From Afipia sp. OHSU_II-C1 (GTDB taxonomy: Bacteria > Pseudomonadota > Alphaproteobacteria > Rhizobiales > Xanthobacteraceae), in the NCBI RefSeq assembly GCF_000497575.1, contig NZ_APJI01000010.1, forward strand, positions 1 to 64,000: 64,000 nt of DNA, in the 5' to 3' direction. The notes below the pieces were generated by a model. That model was not told where the DNA came from and ran no database searches. It saw only the letters and a program-made list of their open reading frames with translations. Below, piece after piece: positions 50,199-61,241 of this stretch; the stretch's first letter is position 1, and every line of letters starts with the position of its first letter. Made by a program: the position numbers and the translations under genes.

Positions 50199-50840
50199 TC
50201 AGTTTGCTTTTTGAAGCGCGATACGAACGCCCAGCCCGATCAGAACCAGACCGGTCGCGCGATCGATCCAGTGCCCGATCCGCTCATAGCCGGTGCGCAT
50301 CGAACGCGTCGTCAGAAACACCGCGACAAGGCTGAACCAGACCGCAAGAAACACGGCCAGCGCGGCCCCGTAAGCGAACTGCGTCATCACAGGCGTCTCG
50401 TGCGAAACAATCGTGGCAAACAGCGAGACGAAAAACAGCGTCGCCTTGGGGTTCAGAAGATTGGTGAGGAAGCCCACGCCGTACGACGTGGCGACATTGC
50501 GCGCGCCGCCTATGGGAGCGGTGGCAGTCCTGTCGAGGGTTTGAGGTGAGCGGCGGCTCGCCGTCAACGACCGGACGCCGAGATAAACCAGGTAAGCCGC
50601 ACCGCACCACTTCACGATGGTGAAGATCAGGACCGACTGCGCAACGATCAGGCCCACGCCGGTTACGGTGTAGGCGACATGGACCATGATCGCCGACCCG
50701 ACACCGATGGCAGATGCAATTCCCGCCCGTCGCCCAAAACTCACGCTCTCGCGAAGCACACAGGCGAAGTCCGCGCCCGGCGCGATGGCCGCCAACACGA
50801 ACACACCGAACAACGCGAGGAATTCGGGCGGCAGATGCAT
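50199..50840 (-). CDS. LysE/RhtB family amino-acid exporter
   Basis: 213 aa, about six membrane helices. Signature GADFACVLRESVSFGRRAGIASAIGVGSAI near the N-terminus and a C-terminal ERIGHWIDRATGLVLIGLGVRIAL. Probably exports an amino acid or homoserine lactone-type solute. It begins only 4 nt after sucB, so it is co-transcribed with TCA genes. Confidence 0.9.
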   Translation of the reverse strand: MHLPPEFLALFGVFVLAAIAPGADFACVLRESVSFGRRAGIASAIGVGSAIMVHVAYTVTGVGLIVAQSVLIFTIVKWCGAAYLVYLGVRSLTASRRSPQTLDRTATAPIGGARNVATSYGVGFLTNLLNPKATLFFVSLFATIVSHETPVMTQFAYGAALAVFLAVWFSLVAVFLTTRSMRTGYERIGHWIDRATGLVLIGLGVRIALQKAN

Positions 50841-50844
50841 CGGC

Positions 50845-52089
50845 TTACAGATCCAGCACGAGGCGCGCCGGATCCTCGAGGTTTTCCTTGACGCGAACGA
50901 GGAAGGTCACCGCTTCCTTGCCGTCGATGACGCGGTGATCATAGGACACCGCGAGATACATCATCGGGCGAATCTCGACCTTGCCGCCGATGGCGACCGG
51001 CCGCTCCTGAATCTTGTGCATGCCGAGGATACCCGACTGCGGAGCGTTCAAGATCGGCGTCGACATCAGCGAGCCATAGATGCCGCCGTTGGTGATCGTA
51101 AAGGTGCCGCCCTGCATTTCCTCGATCTTGAGCTGACCGTCGCGGGCGCGCCGGCCGTAGTCAGCAATGCTCTTTTCGATCTCAGCGATCGACTTGTGGT
51201 CGCAATCGCGCACCACCGGCACGACGAGGCCCTTGTCGGTGCCGACCGCGACGCCGATGTGATAGTAGTTCTTGTAGATCAGGTCGGTCCCGTCGATCTC
51301 CGCGTTGACGGCGGGCACGTCCTTGAGCGCCTGCACGACAGCCTTGGTGAAGAAGCCCATGAAGCCGAGCTTGGCGCCATGCTTCTTTTCGAACGCATCC
51401 TTGTAGTGCGCGCGCAGGGCCATGACGTTGGTCATGTCGACCTCGTTGAAGGTCGTCAGCATCGCAGCAGTGTTCTGCACGTCCTTGAGGCGGCGCGCGA
51501 TAGTCTGGCGCAGACGCGTCATCTTCACCCGCTCTTCACGCGCGGCATCGTCGGCAGGCGACGGTGCGCGCACCTGCACGGCGGCGGCGGGCTGATTGAG
51601 CGGCGTCGCCAGCGAGGCGGCCTTTTCGATCGCGGCCAGCATGTCGCCCTTGGTAACGCGGCCATCCTTGCCGGAGCCCGGAACGGTCGAGGCATCGATC
51701 CCGGATTCAGCGGAGAGCTTGCGCACCGACGGCGCCTGCGGCGCGTCGGCAGGCGGAGATTTCTGTGCCGGGGCGGGGGCTGCGGCCGCAGGCGCAGCAG
51801 CCTTCGGCGGCTCAGCAGCCTTGGCCGGAGCGGCGGCAGGCTTGGCGCCGCCTGCGCCGGCGGTGATCTGACCGAGCAGCGCGCCCACCGCAACGGTCTC
51901 GCCGTCCTTGGCAATGATTTCATCCAGGGTTCCTGCGAACGGCGCCGGCACTTCGATGGTAACCTTGTCGGTTTCGAGTTCGACCAAGGGTTCGTCGACT
52001 GCGACGGCATCGCCGGCCTTCTTGAACCAGCGGCCAATGGTGGCCTCGGTGACGGACTCGCCCAATGTCGGAACGCGAATTTCAGCCAT
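50845..52089 (-). CDS. sucB: Dihydrolipoyl succinyltransferase (E2 of 2-oxoglutarate dehydrogenase)
   Basis: 414 aa. Lipoyl domain with the modified Lys in [12 protein letters not shown] (about residue 43), an Ala/Pro-rich hinge, the E3-binding domain ([30 protein letters not shown], about 140-170), and the catalytic core ending [12 protein letters not shown] with the active-site His. Forms the complex core with SucA and LpdA. Confidence 0.98.
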   Translation of the reverse strand: MAEIRVPTLGESVTEATIGRWFKKAGDAVAVDEPLVELETDKVTIEVPAPFAGTLDEIIAKDGETVAVGALLGQITAGAGGAKPAAAPAKAAEPPKAAAPAAAAPAPAQKSPPADAPQAPSVRKLSAESGIDASTVPGSGKDGRVTKGDMLAAIEKAASLATPLNQPAAAVQVRAPSPADDAAREERVKMTRLRQTIARRLKDVQNTAAMLTTFNEVDMTNVMALRAHYKDAFEKKHGAKLGFMGFFTKAVVQALKDVPAVNAEIDGTDLIYKNYYHIGVAVGTDKGLVVPVVRDCDHKSIAEIEKSIADYGRRARDGQLKIEEMQGGTFTITNGGIYGSLMSTPILNAPQSGILGMHKIQERPVAIGGKVEIRPMMYLAVSYDHRVIDGKEAVTFLVRVKENLEDPARLVLDL

Positions 52090-52161
52090 TTCTCTTTCCC
52101 CTTGCGTCGTGAACGGCTTCCTGTGCCGTCAGCGCCTCAAATCAAATCGTACTGGATGGAA

Positions 52162-52182
52162 ATGCCCGCGATATGCGGGCAT
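52162..52182 (-). promoter_or_regulatory. Intercistronic hairpin between sucA and sucB
   Basis: ATGCCCGC/GCGGGCAT (52162-52169/52175-52182), perfect 8-bp stem, 5-nt loop, 9 nt past the sucA stop. May stabilise the upstream transcript or set relative expression of E1 and E2. Confidence 0.45.
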
Positions 52183-52190
52183 CCAATGGA

Positions 52191-55142
52191 TCAACCGAGA
52201 GCTTCCTCGAGCAATGCCTTCAATTGCTGGAGATGCTTCGACATCAGACCGGTAGCAGTTGCGGCCGCGGCAGCGCGCCCGGCATAGCGCGGACGCTTGT
52301 GCGCCGAGCCGACCTGGTTGAGTACCCACTCGAGATACGGCTCGATGAAGTGCCAGCCGCCCATGTTGCGGGGCTCCTCCTGGCACCAGACCACTTCGGC
52401 TTTCTTGAAACGCTCAAGCACCTGCACCAGCGCCTTGAGCGGCACGGGATAGAGCTGCTCGATGCGCAGCAGATAGATGTCGTCGGTGCCACGCTTCTCA
52501 CGCTCTTCGAGCAGATCGTAATAGACCTTGCCCGAGCAGATGACGACGCGGCGGATCTTGCCGTCTTCGGCGAGCTTGAACTCGCCACCCGCCTCTGCAT
52601 CGTCCAGCAGGATGCGATGGAACGAGGTGTCCGTCGCGAACTCCTCGAGCTTCGACACCGCGCGCTTGTTACGCAGCAACGACTTCGGGGTCATGATGAT
52701 CAGCGGCTTGCGGATCTCACGCTTGAGCTGACGGCGCAAGGCGTGGAAGTAGTTCGCAGGCGTCGTGAGGTTGGTGACCTGCATGTTGTCCTCGGCGCAC
52801 ATCTGCAGAAAGCGCTCCAGACGTGCCGAAGAATGCTCCGGTCCCTGGCCCTCATAGCCGTGAGGGAGAAGGCAGACGAGACCCGACATACGCAGCCACT
52901 TGCGTTCGGCCGACGAGATAAACTGGTCGAACACGACCTGCGCACCGTTGGCGAAGTCGCCGAACTGGGCCTCCCAAATCGTGAGCGCATTCGGCTCGGC
53001 GAGCGAGTAACCGTATTCAAAGCCGAGCACCGCTTCTTCGGACAACAGCGAGTTGATGACCTCGTAGTGACCCTGGTTGTCGCCGAGATGATTGAACGGC
53101 GTGTAACGGCTTTCATCTTCCTGATCGAACAGCACCGAGTGCCGCTGCGAAAACGTGCCGCGCTCGGAATCCTGTCCCGAGAGACGCACACGATGACCTT
53201 CCTTGAGCAGCGTGCAGAACGCCAGTGCTTCAGCGGTTGCCCAGTCGATGCCCTCGCCGTTCTCGATCGTCTTCAGACGATTTTCGAGGTAGCGCTGAAC
53301 AGTGCGGTGAATGCGGAAACCGTCCGGCACCTTGGTGATCTTGCGGCCGATGTCCTTGAGTTCATCGATCTTAATGCCGGTATTGCCGCGGCGCGGATCT
53401 TCGCCGACTTCAGCCGACTTGAAGCCGGCCCACTTGCCGTCGAGCCAGTCAGCCTTGTTCGGCTTGTAGCCCGAACCGGCCTCAAGCTCTGCATCAAGAC
53501 GCGCGCGCCAGTCGGCCTTGGCCTTCTCGACTTCGCCTTCGGTCACGACGCCGTCGGCTATCAGCCGCTTGGCATAGAGATCGAGCGTGGTGGGGTGGGT
53601 CGCGATCTTCTTGTACATCACCGGGTTGGTGAAACCCGGCTCGTCGCCCTCGTTGTGACCGTGGCGGCGGTAGCAGAACATGTCGATGACGACAGGTTTG
53701 TGGAACTTCTGCCGGAATTCGATCGCGATCTTGGCTGCGAACACCACCGCTTCCGGATCGTCGCCGTTCACATGGAAAATCGGCGCGTCGATCATCTTGG
53801 CGACGTCGGACGGATACGGCGACGAGCGCGAATAGCGCGGATAGGTGGTGAAGCCGATCTGGTTGTTGACGATGAAATGGATCGAGCCGCCGGTGCGATA
53901 GCCCTTGAGGTCGGACAGCGCGAAGCACTCCGCCACCACGCCCTGACCGGCGAAAGCCGCGTCGCCGTGCATCAGGAGCGGCAGCACCGAGATGCGCTGA
54001 TCCGGCGGATCGCCGTTCTGGTCTTCCTTCGCACGCGCCTTGCCAAGCACCACCGGATCGACGATTTCGAGATGCGAGGGATTTGCGGTCAGCGACAGAT
54101 GGATCTTGTTGCCGTCGAACTCGCGGTCGGATGACGCGCCGAGGTGATACTTCACGTCGCCCGAGCCTTCGACCTCATCGGGATTGGCCGAACCACCCTT
54201 GAACTCGTGGAACAGCGCGCGATGCGGCTTGCCCATCACCTGGGTGAGCACGTTGAGACGGCCGCGATGCGGCATGCCGACCACGATATCGCGGACGCCG
54301 AGATTGCCGCCGCGCTTGATGATCTGTTCGAGCGCGGGAATCAGCGATTCGCCGCCATCGAGACCGAAGCGCTTGGTGCCGGTGAACTTGATGTCGCAGA
54401 ACTTCTCAAAACCTTCGGTTTCGATCAGCTTCATCAGAATGGCGCGGCGGCCTTCGCGGGTGAAGCTGATTTCCTTGTCCGGACCTTCGATGCGCTCCTG
54501 AATCCAGCTCTTCTGCGCCGGATTCGAGATGTGCATGAACTCAACGCCAAGCGTCTGGCAGTAGGTGCGCTGACAGATCGCAACAATCTCGCGCAGCGTC
54601 GCGGTCTCGAGACCTAGGACGTGATCGAGGAAAATCTTGCGGTCGAAATCCGCGTCGGTGAATCCGTAAGAGCGCGGATCGAGCTCTTCGTGATCCTTCT
54701 GACCTTCGATCCCGAGCGGATCGAGATTGGCGTGGAAGTGGCCGCGCATGCGGTAGGCGCGAATCAGCATCAGGGCGCGCACCGAATCGCGGGTCGCCTG
54801 ATGGATGTCCGCCGAGGTCAGGTTGCTGCCGGCGGCCTGCGCCTTGGCAGCGATCTTGTCGCCGACGACCTTCTCGACCTGCGCCCAGTTGCCATCGAGC
54901 GCGGAGGTCAGGTCGTCCTTCGGCGTGGCCGGCCAGTTGGCTTTTTCCCAGGACGGGCCTTGCGCGTTCTTCGCAACGTCGGACGGCTGATCCTTCAGGC
55001 TTTTGAAAAAATCCACCCAGTCCGGATCGACCGACGACGGGTCCTTCTCGTAGCGGGCGTAGAGGTCGTCAATGTAGGTGGCGTTGGCGCCGTCGAGGAA
55101 GGAAGTGAGAGCGAAATTGGCATTCGCGTCCTGGCGAGACAT
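52191..55142 (-). CDS. sucA: 2-oxoglutarate dehydrogenase E1
   Basis: 983 aa thiamine-diphosphate enzyme. ATG 55142 gives the standard MSRQDANANFALTSFLDGANATYIDDLYARYEKDP; the frame continues to 55226 but that part is leader. GMPHRGRLNVLTQV, the ThDP region (HGDAAFAGQGVVAECFALS...NNQIGFTT) and YRRHGHNEGDEP are intact. Decarboxylates 2-oxoglutarate and succinylates the E2 lipoyl group. Confidence 0.98.
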   Translation of the reverse strand: MSRQDANANFALTSFLDGANATYIDDLYARYEKDPSSVDPDWVDFFKSLKDQPSDVAKNAQGPSWEKANWPATPKDDLTSALDGNWAQVEKVVGDKIAAKAQAAGSNLTSADIHQATRDSVRALMLIRAYRMRGHFHANLDPLGIEGQKDHEELDPRSYGFTDADFDRKIFLDHVLGLETATLREIVAICQRTYCQTLGVEFMHISNPAQKSWIQERIEGPDKEISFTREGRRAILMKLIETEGFEKFCDIKFTGTKRFGLDGGESLIPALEQIIKRGGNLGVRDIVVGMPHRGRLNVLTQVMGKPHRALFHEFKGGSANPDEVEGSGDVKYHLGASSDREFDGNKIHLSLTANPSHLEIVDPVVLGKARAKEDQNGDPPDQRISVLPLLMHGDAAFAGQGVVAECFALSDLKGYRTGGSIHFIVNNQIGFTTYPRYSRSSPYPSDVAKMIDAPIFHVNGDDPEAVVFAAKIAIEFRQKFHKPVVIDMFCYRRHGHNEGDEPGFTNPVMYKKIATHPTTLDLYAKRLIADGVVTEGEVEKAKADWRARLDAELEAGSGYKPNKADWLDGKWAGFKSAEVGEDPRRGNTGIKIDELKDIGRKITKVPDGFRIHRTVQRYLENRLKTIENGEGIDWATAEALAFCTLLKEGHRVRLSGQDSERGTFSQRHSVLFDQEDESRYTPFNHLGDNQGHYEVINSLLSEEAVLGFEYGYSLAEPNALTIWEAQFGDFANGAQVVFDQFISSAERKWLRMSGLVCLLPHGYEGQGPEHSSARLERFLQMCAEDNMQVTNLTTPANYFHALRRQLKREIRKPLIIMTPKSLLRNKRAVSKLEEFATDTSFHRILLDDAEAGGEFKLAEDGKIRRVVICSGKVYYDLLEEREKRGTDDIYLLRIEQLYPVPLKALVQVLERFKKAEVVWCQEEPRNMGGWHFIEPYLEWVLNQVGSAHKRPRYAGRAAAAATATGLMSKHLQQLKALLEEALG

Positions 55143-55173
55143 GATTGCGTCCTGATGATTGCTATCGCGCGGG

Positions 55174-55199
55174 AAAATCGGGAGAAATCGCCCGATTTT
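55174..55199 (-). promoter_or_regulatory. Hairpin in the sucA leader
   Basis: AAAATCGGG/CCCGATTTT (55174-55182/55191-55199), 9-bp perfect stem with an 8-nt loop, about 31 nt before the sucA ATG. A smaller CCCTA-TT-TAGGG repeat is at 55233-55244. Both lie between sucD and sucA; attenuator or operator are possible. Confidence 0.42.
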
Positions 55200-55278
55200 G
55201 GTATCGGCATCGTGTTTGGGCCGCACCTTTTACCCTATTTAGGGCAAAACTTCGCGCTGAAAAGAACCAAGGACTGAA

Positions 55279-56163
55279 CTAAGCTTTCAACCTTTCGAGA
55301 AGCGTCGTTCCAAGCCGCGCCGGCGACGGGGAAACCATGATCCCGGCCGCTTCCATGGCAGCGATCTTCGATTCGGCGTCACCCTTGCCGCCGGAGACGA
55401 TCGCACCGGCATGGCCCATGCGGCGGCCCGGAGGCGCGGTGCGGCCGGCGATAAATCCGACCATCGGCTTCGACCGGCCGCGCTTGGCCTCGTCCTTGAG
55501 AAACTGTGCGGCGTCTTCTTCGGCGGAGCCGCCGATTTCGCCGATCATGATGATCGACTTGGTCTTCTCGTCCGCCAGGAACAGTTCGAGCACGTCGATG
55601 AATTCGGTGCCCTTGACCGGGTCGCCGCCGATGCCGACAGCGGAGGTCTGGCCGAGCCCGACCTGGGTGGTCTGGAAGACCGCTTCATAAGTCAGCGTGC
55701 CGGAGCGCGAGACGATGCCGACATTGCCAGGCTTGAAGATGTTGGCGGGCATGATGCCGATCTTGGATTCCCCGGCGGTGACAACGCCCGGGCAGTTCGG
55801 CCCGATCAGCCGCGACTTCGAGCCTGACAGGGAGCGCTTGACGCGCACCATGTCGAGCACCGGAATGCCTTCGGTGATGCAGACGATCAGCGGCACTTCC
55901 GCATCGATCGCTTCGCAGATCGCATCGGCCGCGCCCGGCGGCGGGACGTAGATCACCGACGCATCGGCGCCGGTCTTGTCACGCGCTTCCTGCACGGTGT
56001 CGAACACCGGCAGGCCGAGATGCGTGGTGCCGCCTTTGCCCGGCGAGGTGCCGCCGACCATCTTGGTGCCGTAGGCGATCGCGCCTTCGGAATGGAAGGT
56101 GCCGTTCTTGCCGGTGAAGCCCTGGCAGATGACCTTGGTATTCTTGTCGATCAGGACGGACAT
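55279..56163 (-). CDS. sucD: Succinyl-CoA ligase alpha subunit
   Basis: 294 aa. CoA-binding N-terminus [33 protein letters not shown] and the phospho-His region [22 protein letters not shown]. 4 nt after sucC. Confidence 0.98.
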   Translation of the reverse strand: MSVLIDKNTKVICQGFTGKNGTFHSEGAIAYGTKMVGGTSPGKGGTTHLGLPVFDTVQEARDKTGADASVIYVPPPGAADAICEAIDAEVPLIVCITEGIPVLDMVRVKRSLSGSKSRLIGPNCPGVVTAGESKIGIMPANIFKPGNVGIVSRSGTLTYEAVFQTTQVGLGQTSAVGIGGDPVKGTEFIDVLELFLADEKTKSIIMIGEIGGSAEEDAAQFLKDEAKRGRSKPMVGFIAGRTAPPGRRMGHAGAIVSGGKGDAESKIAAMEAAGIMVSPSPARLGTTLLERLKA

Positions 56164-56167
56164 CGGC

Positions 56168-57364
56168 TTACTTTCCCTTCACGGCGTTGACGATCTTCTG
56201 CGCAGCGTCGTCGAGATCGTCGGCGGGCAGAACGTTGAGACCGCTTTCGCGGATGATCTTCTTGCCTTCCTCGACATTGGTGCCTTCGAGACGCACCACC
56301 AGAGGCACCTGAAGACCGACCGCCTTCACCGCGGCGATGACGCCGCGCGCGATGACGTCGCACTTCATGATGCCGCCGAAGATATTGACGAGGATGCCCT
56401 TCACGTTCGGATCTGCGGTGATGATCTTGAACGCCGCCGTGACCTTTTCTTCCGACGCGCCGCCGCCGACATCGAGGAAGTTGGCCGGGCTTTCGCCGTA
56501 CAGTTTGATGATGTCGAGGGTGGCCATCGCGAGACCGGCGCCGTTCACCATGCAGCCGATGGTGCCGTCGAGCGCGATATAGGCGAGGTCATACTTCGAC
56601 GCCTCGATTTCCTTGGCGTCTTCTTCCGTGGTGTCGCGCAAGGCGACGATGTCCGGATGACGATAAAGCGAATTGGAATCGAACGACATCTTGGCGTCGA
56701 GGCACTTCAGCTCGCCCTGCTTGGAGACGATCAGCGGATTGATCTCCAGCATCTCCATGTCCTTGGCGAGGAACGCCGTATAGAGCTGCGTCACCAGCTT
56801 CTCCGCCTGCTTGGCGAGATCGCCCTTGAGGCCGAGCGCCTGCGCCACGGTGCGGCCGTGATGACCCATGATGCCGGTGGCGGGATCGACCGAGAACGTC
56901 ACGATCTTGTCGGGCGTATCGTGCGCGACCTTCTCGATGTCCATGCCGCCTTCGGTGGACACCACGAACGCCACCCACGAGGTTTCGCGGTCGACCAGCA
57001 GCGACAGGTAGAATTCCTTCTCGATGTCCGAGCCGTCTTCGAGATAGAGGCGATTGACCTGCTTGCCGGCCGGGCCGGTCTGGATCGTCACCAGCGTCGC
57101 GCCGAGCATCTGCTTGGCGAATTCTTTCACCTCGTCGATCGACTTGGCCAGACGCACGCCGCCCTTGTCGCCGGCGGAGGCTTCCTTGAACTTGCCCTTG
57201 CCGCGTCCGCCGGCATGGATCTGGCTCTTTACCACCCACAACGGGCCGCCGAGTTCCTTTGCCGCAGCTTCTGCTTCAGCCGCCTTGAGAATTGGCACGC
57301 CGCGCGACACCGGCACGCCGAATTCCTTCAGCACCGCCTTGGCCTGATATTCGTGGATGTTCAT
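56168..57364 (-). CDS. sucC: Succinyl-CoA ligase beta subunit
   Basis: 398 aa. ATP-grasp domain at the N-terminus ([40 protein letters not shown]) and CoA-ligase domain with INPLIV and [13 protein letters not shown]. Pairs with SucD. Confidence 0.98.
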   Translation of the reverse strand: MNIHEYQAKAVLKEFGVPVSRGVPILKAAEAEAAAKELGGPLWVVKSQIHAGGRGKGKFKEASAGDKGGVRLAKSIDEVKEFAKQMLGATLVTIQTGPAGKQVNRLYLEDGSDIEKEFYLSLLVDRETSWVAFVVSTEGGMDIEKVAHDTPDKIVTFSVDPATGIMGHHGRTVAQALGLKGDLAKQAEKLVTQLYTAFLAKDMEMLEINPLIVSKQGELKCLDAKMSFDSNSLYRHPDIVALRDTTEEDAKEIEASKYDLAYIALDGTIGCMVNGAGLAMATLDIIKLYGESPANFLDVGGGASEEKVTAAFKIITADPNVKGILVNIFGGIMKCDVIARGVIAAVKAVGLQVPLVVRLEGTNVEEGKKIIRESGLNVLPADDLDDAAQKIVNAVKGK

Positions 57365-57408
57365 GGATTGCCCCAGAGAACCGAAGAGGGAAAAGAGAAA
57401 GGCTCAGG

Positions 57409-57440
57409 CACGATCCGGAAAATACTTTCACCGGATCGTG
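57409..57440. terminator. Intercistronic hairpin between mdh and sucC
   Basis: CACGATCCGG/CCGGATCGTG (57409-57418/57431-57440), perfect 10-bp stem with a 12-nt loop and no T-run. Could partially terminate mdh transcripts or be a dispersed palindromic repeat. Confidence 0.5.
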
Positions 57441-57466
57441 CGGAATCGGTAACGGCGTCGCGCCGC

Positions 57467-58492
<1,026 letters not shown>

Positions 58493-58624
58493 TTAGACCT
58501 TTCGCGGCACGCGTTCAAGTCGCCGTTCGCTCAATGATGCGGCGGTGCTCACCGTGGAGGCACCGGGCAGCGCTTTCGTATCGGGCTTTCGCCGGGGCCG
58601 GAGATGAAACATAAAGCGAACCCG

Positions 58625-59806
58625 TCAGGTCTCGACCAGGCCGGTCGTCGCGCCGCTCGCGGACGAGTCGCTGCGGCCGTGAGGCAGCGCCAGATAGGAT
58701 TCCGAGCCCATCTCAATTAGCCGCGACGAGGTACGTTTGAATTCGTTGGCCTCGACCCCCTCGGTCGCGGTGTAAAGCGACAGGGGATCGGTCTCCGCCG
58801 ACGCCATCAGTTTCACGGCATTGTCGTAAAGCGTGTCGATCAGCGTGATAAAGCGCTTGGCGTAATTGCGCTGCGGGGACTGCATCGCCGGAATCCGGTC
58901 GATGATCAGCGTGTGATAATCATGCGCAAGGCGCAGATAATCCGATGCGCCAAGCGGCTTCTCGCACAGGTCGGCGAATGTAAAGCGCGCGACGCCGTGC
59001 GCCGAATGCGGAACATGCAGCACATGGCCCTTGATCATGACGTCGCGCGGATGGTCCGCAGCGCCGCCGGTGAGCTTGGTCCACGCCTTGTCGAGCGCGG
59101 CATCCGCGCTCGCATCCGCGGGCACCAGCCACATCTTGATGCCGGCGAGTTTTTCCAGGCGGAAATCGGTGCGCGCGTCGAGCCGCAGCACCTCCATCCG
59201 ATCCGTCAGTTGTCCGATGAACGGCAGAAACAATGCGCGGTTCAATCCGCCCTTGTAGAGATCGCCGGGCGCGACGTTCGACGTTGCCACGACCACAGTC
59301 CCCAGTTCGAACAGCCGGCTGAACAGGCGTCCAAGGATCATCGCGTCCGCGATATCGGTGACGTGAAATTCGTCGAAGCATAGCAGCCACGCTTCCTCGA
59401 AAATCGATTGCGCGGTCAGCCGCACCGGATCGGTATCGCCAATTTCCTGGCGCGCAATCTTCTGGCGGAAACCGTGAATCCGCTCATGAACGTCGGCCAT
59501 GAATTCGTGAAAGTGCGCGCGGCGCTTGTGCGCAACCGGACTTTCGTTGAAGAACAGATCCATCAGCATGGTCTTGCCGCGTCCGACCTCGCCGTGGATG
59601 TAGAGACCGCGCAGCGGGGCGGCGTCCTTGTCGGCGAACAGGCGTTGCAGCAGTCCGCCGCGGCCGGGACGATAGCCCGCAAGCCTCGTCTCAAGTGCGG
59701 AAAAAGCCTCAACAGCCTGCGCCTGTGCGGGATCGGCTTCGATGGTGCCAGCGGCAACCAGAGCCTGGTAGTGCCGACGGAACGAGGCGCGGGACGGAGC
59801 GTTCAT
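58625..59806 (-). CDS. zapE: Cell-division ATPase ZapE (AFG1 family)
   Basis: 393 aa. Walker A GEVGRGKTMLMDLFF, Walker B LLCFDEFHVTDIADAMIL, sensor region VVVATSNVAPGDLY. Modulates FtsZ rings in E. coli. Single gene upstream of mdh on the same strand; the 189-bp gap should contain the mdh promoter. Confidence 0.93.
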   Translation of the reverse strand: MNAPSRASFRRHYQALVAAGTIEADPAQAQAVEAFSALETRLAGYRPGRGGLLQRLFADKDAAPLRGLYIHGEVGRGKTMLMDLFFNESPVAHKRRAHFHEFMADVHERIHGFRQKIARQEIGDTDPVRLTAQSIFEEAWLLCFDEFHVTDIADAMILGRLFSRLFELGTVVVATSNVAPGDLYKGGLNRALFLPFIGQLTDRMEVLRLDARTDFRLEKLAGIKMWLVPADASADAALDKAWTKLTGGAADHPRDVMIKGHVLHVPHSAHGVARFTFADLCEKPLGASDYLRLAHDYHTLIIDRIPAMQSPQRNYAKRFITLIDTLYDNAVKLMASAETDPLSLYTATEGVEANEFKRTSSRLIEMGSESYLALPHGRSDSSASGATTGLVET

Positions 59807-59866
59807 GGCCCGCTACCCGCCAGAATGACGCGCAAAATGCAAGACTACAAAGGTGCCGAAAGCTCT

Positions 59867-60406
59867 CTATGCGCTCAGCGCATAGGCGTCTTCGACAACA
59901 TAGGGCCCACCGCCCACCGACGCCCGCGACGAGAACAGGACGAAGCGGGAGGCCATGAAGCTGCGGGTCGGGAAATAGCCGCGCACCGACAGATAGTCCG
60001 CCACATCCTGATTGGAGGCGTCCCGCAACCGCGCGAGCGTGACGTGGGGGATGAATTTGCGGCCCTCCGGATCGAAACCGAACCGCTGCATCAGCCGTTC
60101 CAGTTCCGCCTGCAATTCCATCAGGGGACGGCTTGGTACAACCGATGCCACGACCGCCCGCGGTTTCTTGCCGCCAAAGCTGGACAGGCCCTGCAACGCG
60201 ACTTCGAACGGCTTGCGGTTGATCCGCTCGAGCGTCGAGGCGATTTCACTGGCCGCCGCGCCGTCGATGTCGCCGATGAAGCGCAATGTAACGTGGTAAT
60301 TTTCGGGGTCGATCCAGCGGGCGCCTGGCAGGCCCCCGCGCAAGTTCGAGAGCGTCTGGCCGATATCCGGGGGAATTTCCAGCCCGGTGAACAAGCGAGG
60401 CATCAC
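59867..60406 (-). CDS. thpR: RNA 2',3'-cyclic phosphodiesterase (2H family)
   Basis: 179 aa. Both HxT motifs are present: HVTLRFIGD and HVTLARL. MPRLFTGLEIPPDI is the usual start. Opens RNA 2',3'-cyclic phosphates; true physiological substrate unclear. Confidence 0.92.
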   Translation of the reverse strand: MMPRLFTGLEIPPDIGQTLSNLRGGLPGARWIDPENYHVTLRFIGDIDGAAASEIASTLERINRKPFEVALQGLSSFGGKKPRAVVASVVPSRPLMELQAELERLMQRFGFDPEGRKFIPHVTLARLRDASNQDVADYLSVRGYFPTRSFMASRFVLFSSRASVGGGPYVVEDAYALSA

Positions 60407-60509
60407 GAAACTCCTCGATGCTGGAGAGGATCACGAATCACCTGATGTCTTTTGTACCGCAGCACGATGACAGAGCGAAGCGACCATCGCGTGATCGGCC
60501 GATAAATCC

Positions 60510-61241
60510 TTACGGCTTGCCCAGTTGCGATGCACGGTCGCGCAGAAACGCCTCGACCGTCGGCAGAATCCGCTCAACCACAACATCGACGCCGGCCGCC
60601 GTCGGGTGCAGCCCATCGGGCTGGGTCAGCTTTGCCTCTGTGGCCACGCCATCGAGAAAGAATGGATAGAGCGGGACTTTGTGGCTCCTGGCGAGTTCGG
60701 GATAGATGCTGTTGAACTGCGCCGTGTACTCCGCGCCGTAGTTCGGCGGCGCGTACATGCCGCACAACAGGACCGCAATGTTGCGCGCCTTGAGTTTAGT
60801 CAGGATGTCGTCGAGCGCGCCGCGCGCCACTTTCGGATCGACGCCGCGCAGCGCGTCGTTGGCGCCGAGTTCGACGATCACCGCTTCCGTGCCGGGCGGG
60901 ATCGACCAGTCGAGCCGGGCAAGCCCGCCCGTCGTGGTGTCGCCGGACACGCCCGCATTGTGAATGTCGGTGGCAATGCCCTTCTCGCCCAGGGCTTTCT
61001 GCAACCGCACCGGAAACGCCGCCGAGGCCGGAAGGCCGTAGCCTGCGGTCAGGGAATCGCCCAGCACGGCGAGTTTGATCGGCTTCACATCTTTGACATC
61101 TGACTGGACAGAAGCCGTTTGAGCCGAGGCCGGCCCCGACATCGCCATCATTGCCCCCGCTGCTGCGACGATGAATGCCCTCAAGAGCCCCTCGACCGCG
61201 CGGCCGGAACCCCCATATGAAAGATCCATGGACAGTCTCAT
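60510..61241 (-). CDS. TesA-like SGNH/GDSL esterase (arylesterase)
   Basis: 243 aa from ATG 61241, preceded by GAGGG. A long signal-type N-terminus (about 16-42, LLRAFIVAAAGAMMAMSGPASAQT) sends it to the periplasm. Blocks: GDSLTAGYGLPAS (Ser), GVSGDTTTGGL, GANDALRG and DGLHP (Asp-His). Acts as esterase/lysophospholipase/thioesterase I. Divergent from the ybbA-like gene; the two start regions overlap by 14 bp. Confidence 0.92.
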   Translation of the reverse strand: MRLSMDLSYGGSGRAVEGLLRAFIVAAAGAMMAMSGPASAQTASVQSDVKDVKPIKLAVLGDSLTAGYGLPASAAFPVRLQKALGEKGIATDIHNAGVSGDTTTGGLARLDWSIPPGTEAVIVELGANDALRGVDPKVARGALDDILTKLKARNIAVLLCGMYAPPNYGAEYTAQFNSIYPELARSHKVPLYPFFLDGVATEAKLTQPDGLHPTAAGVDVVVERILPTVEAFLRDRASQLGKP

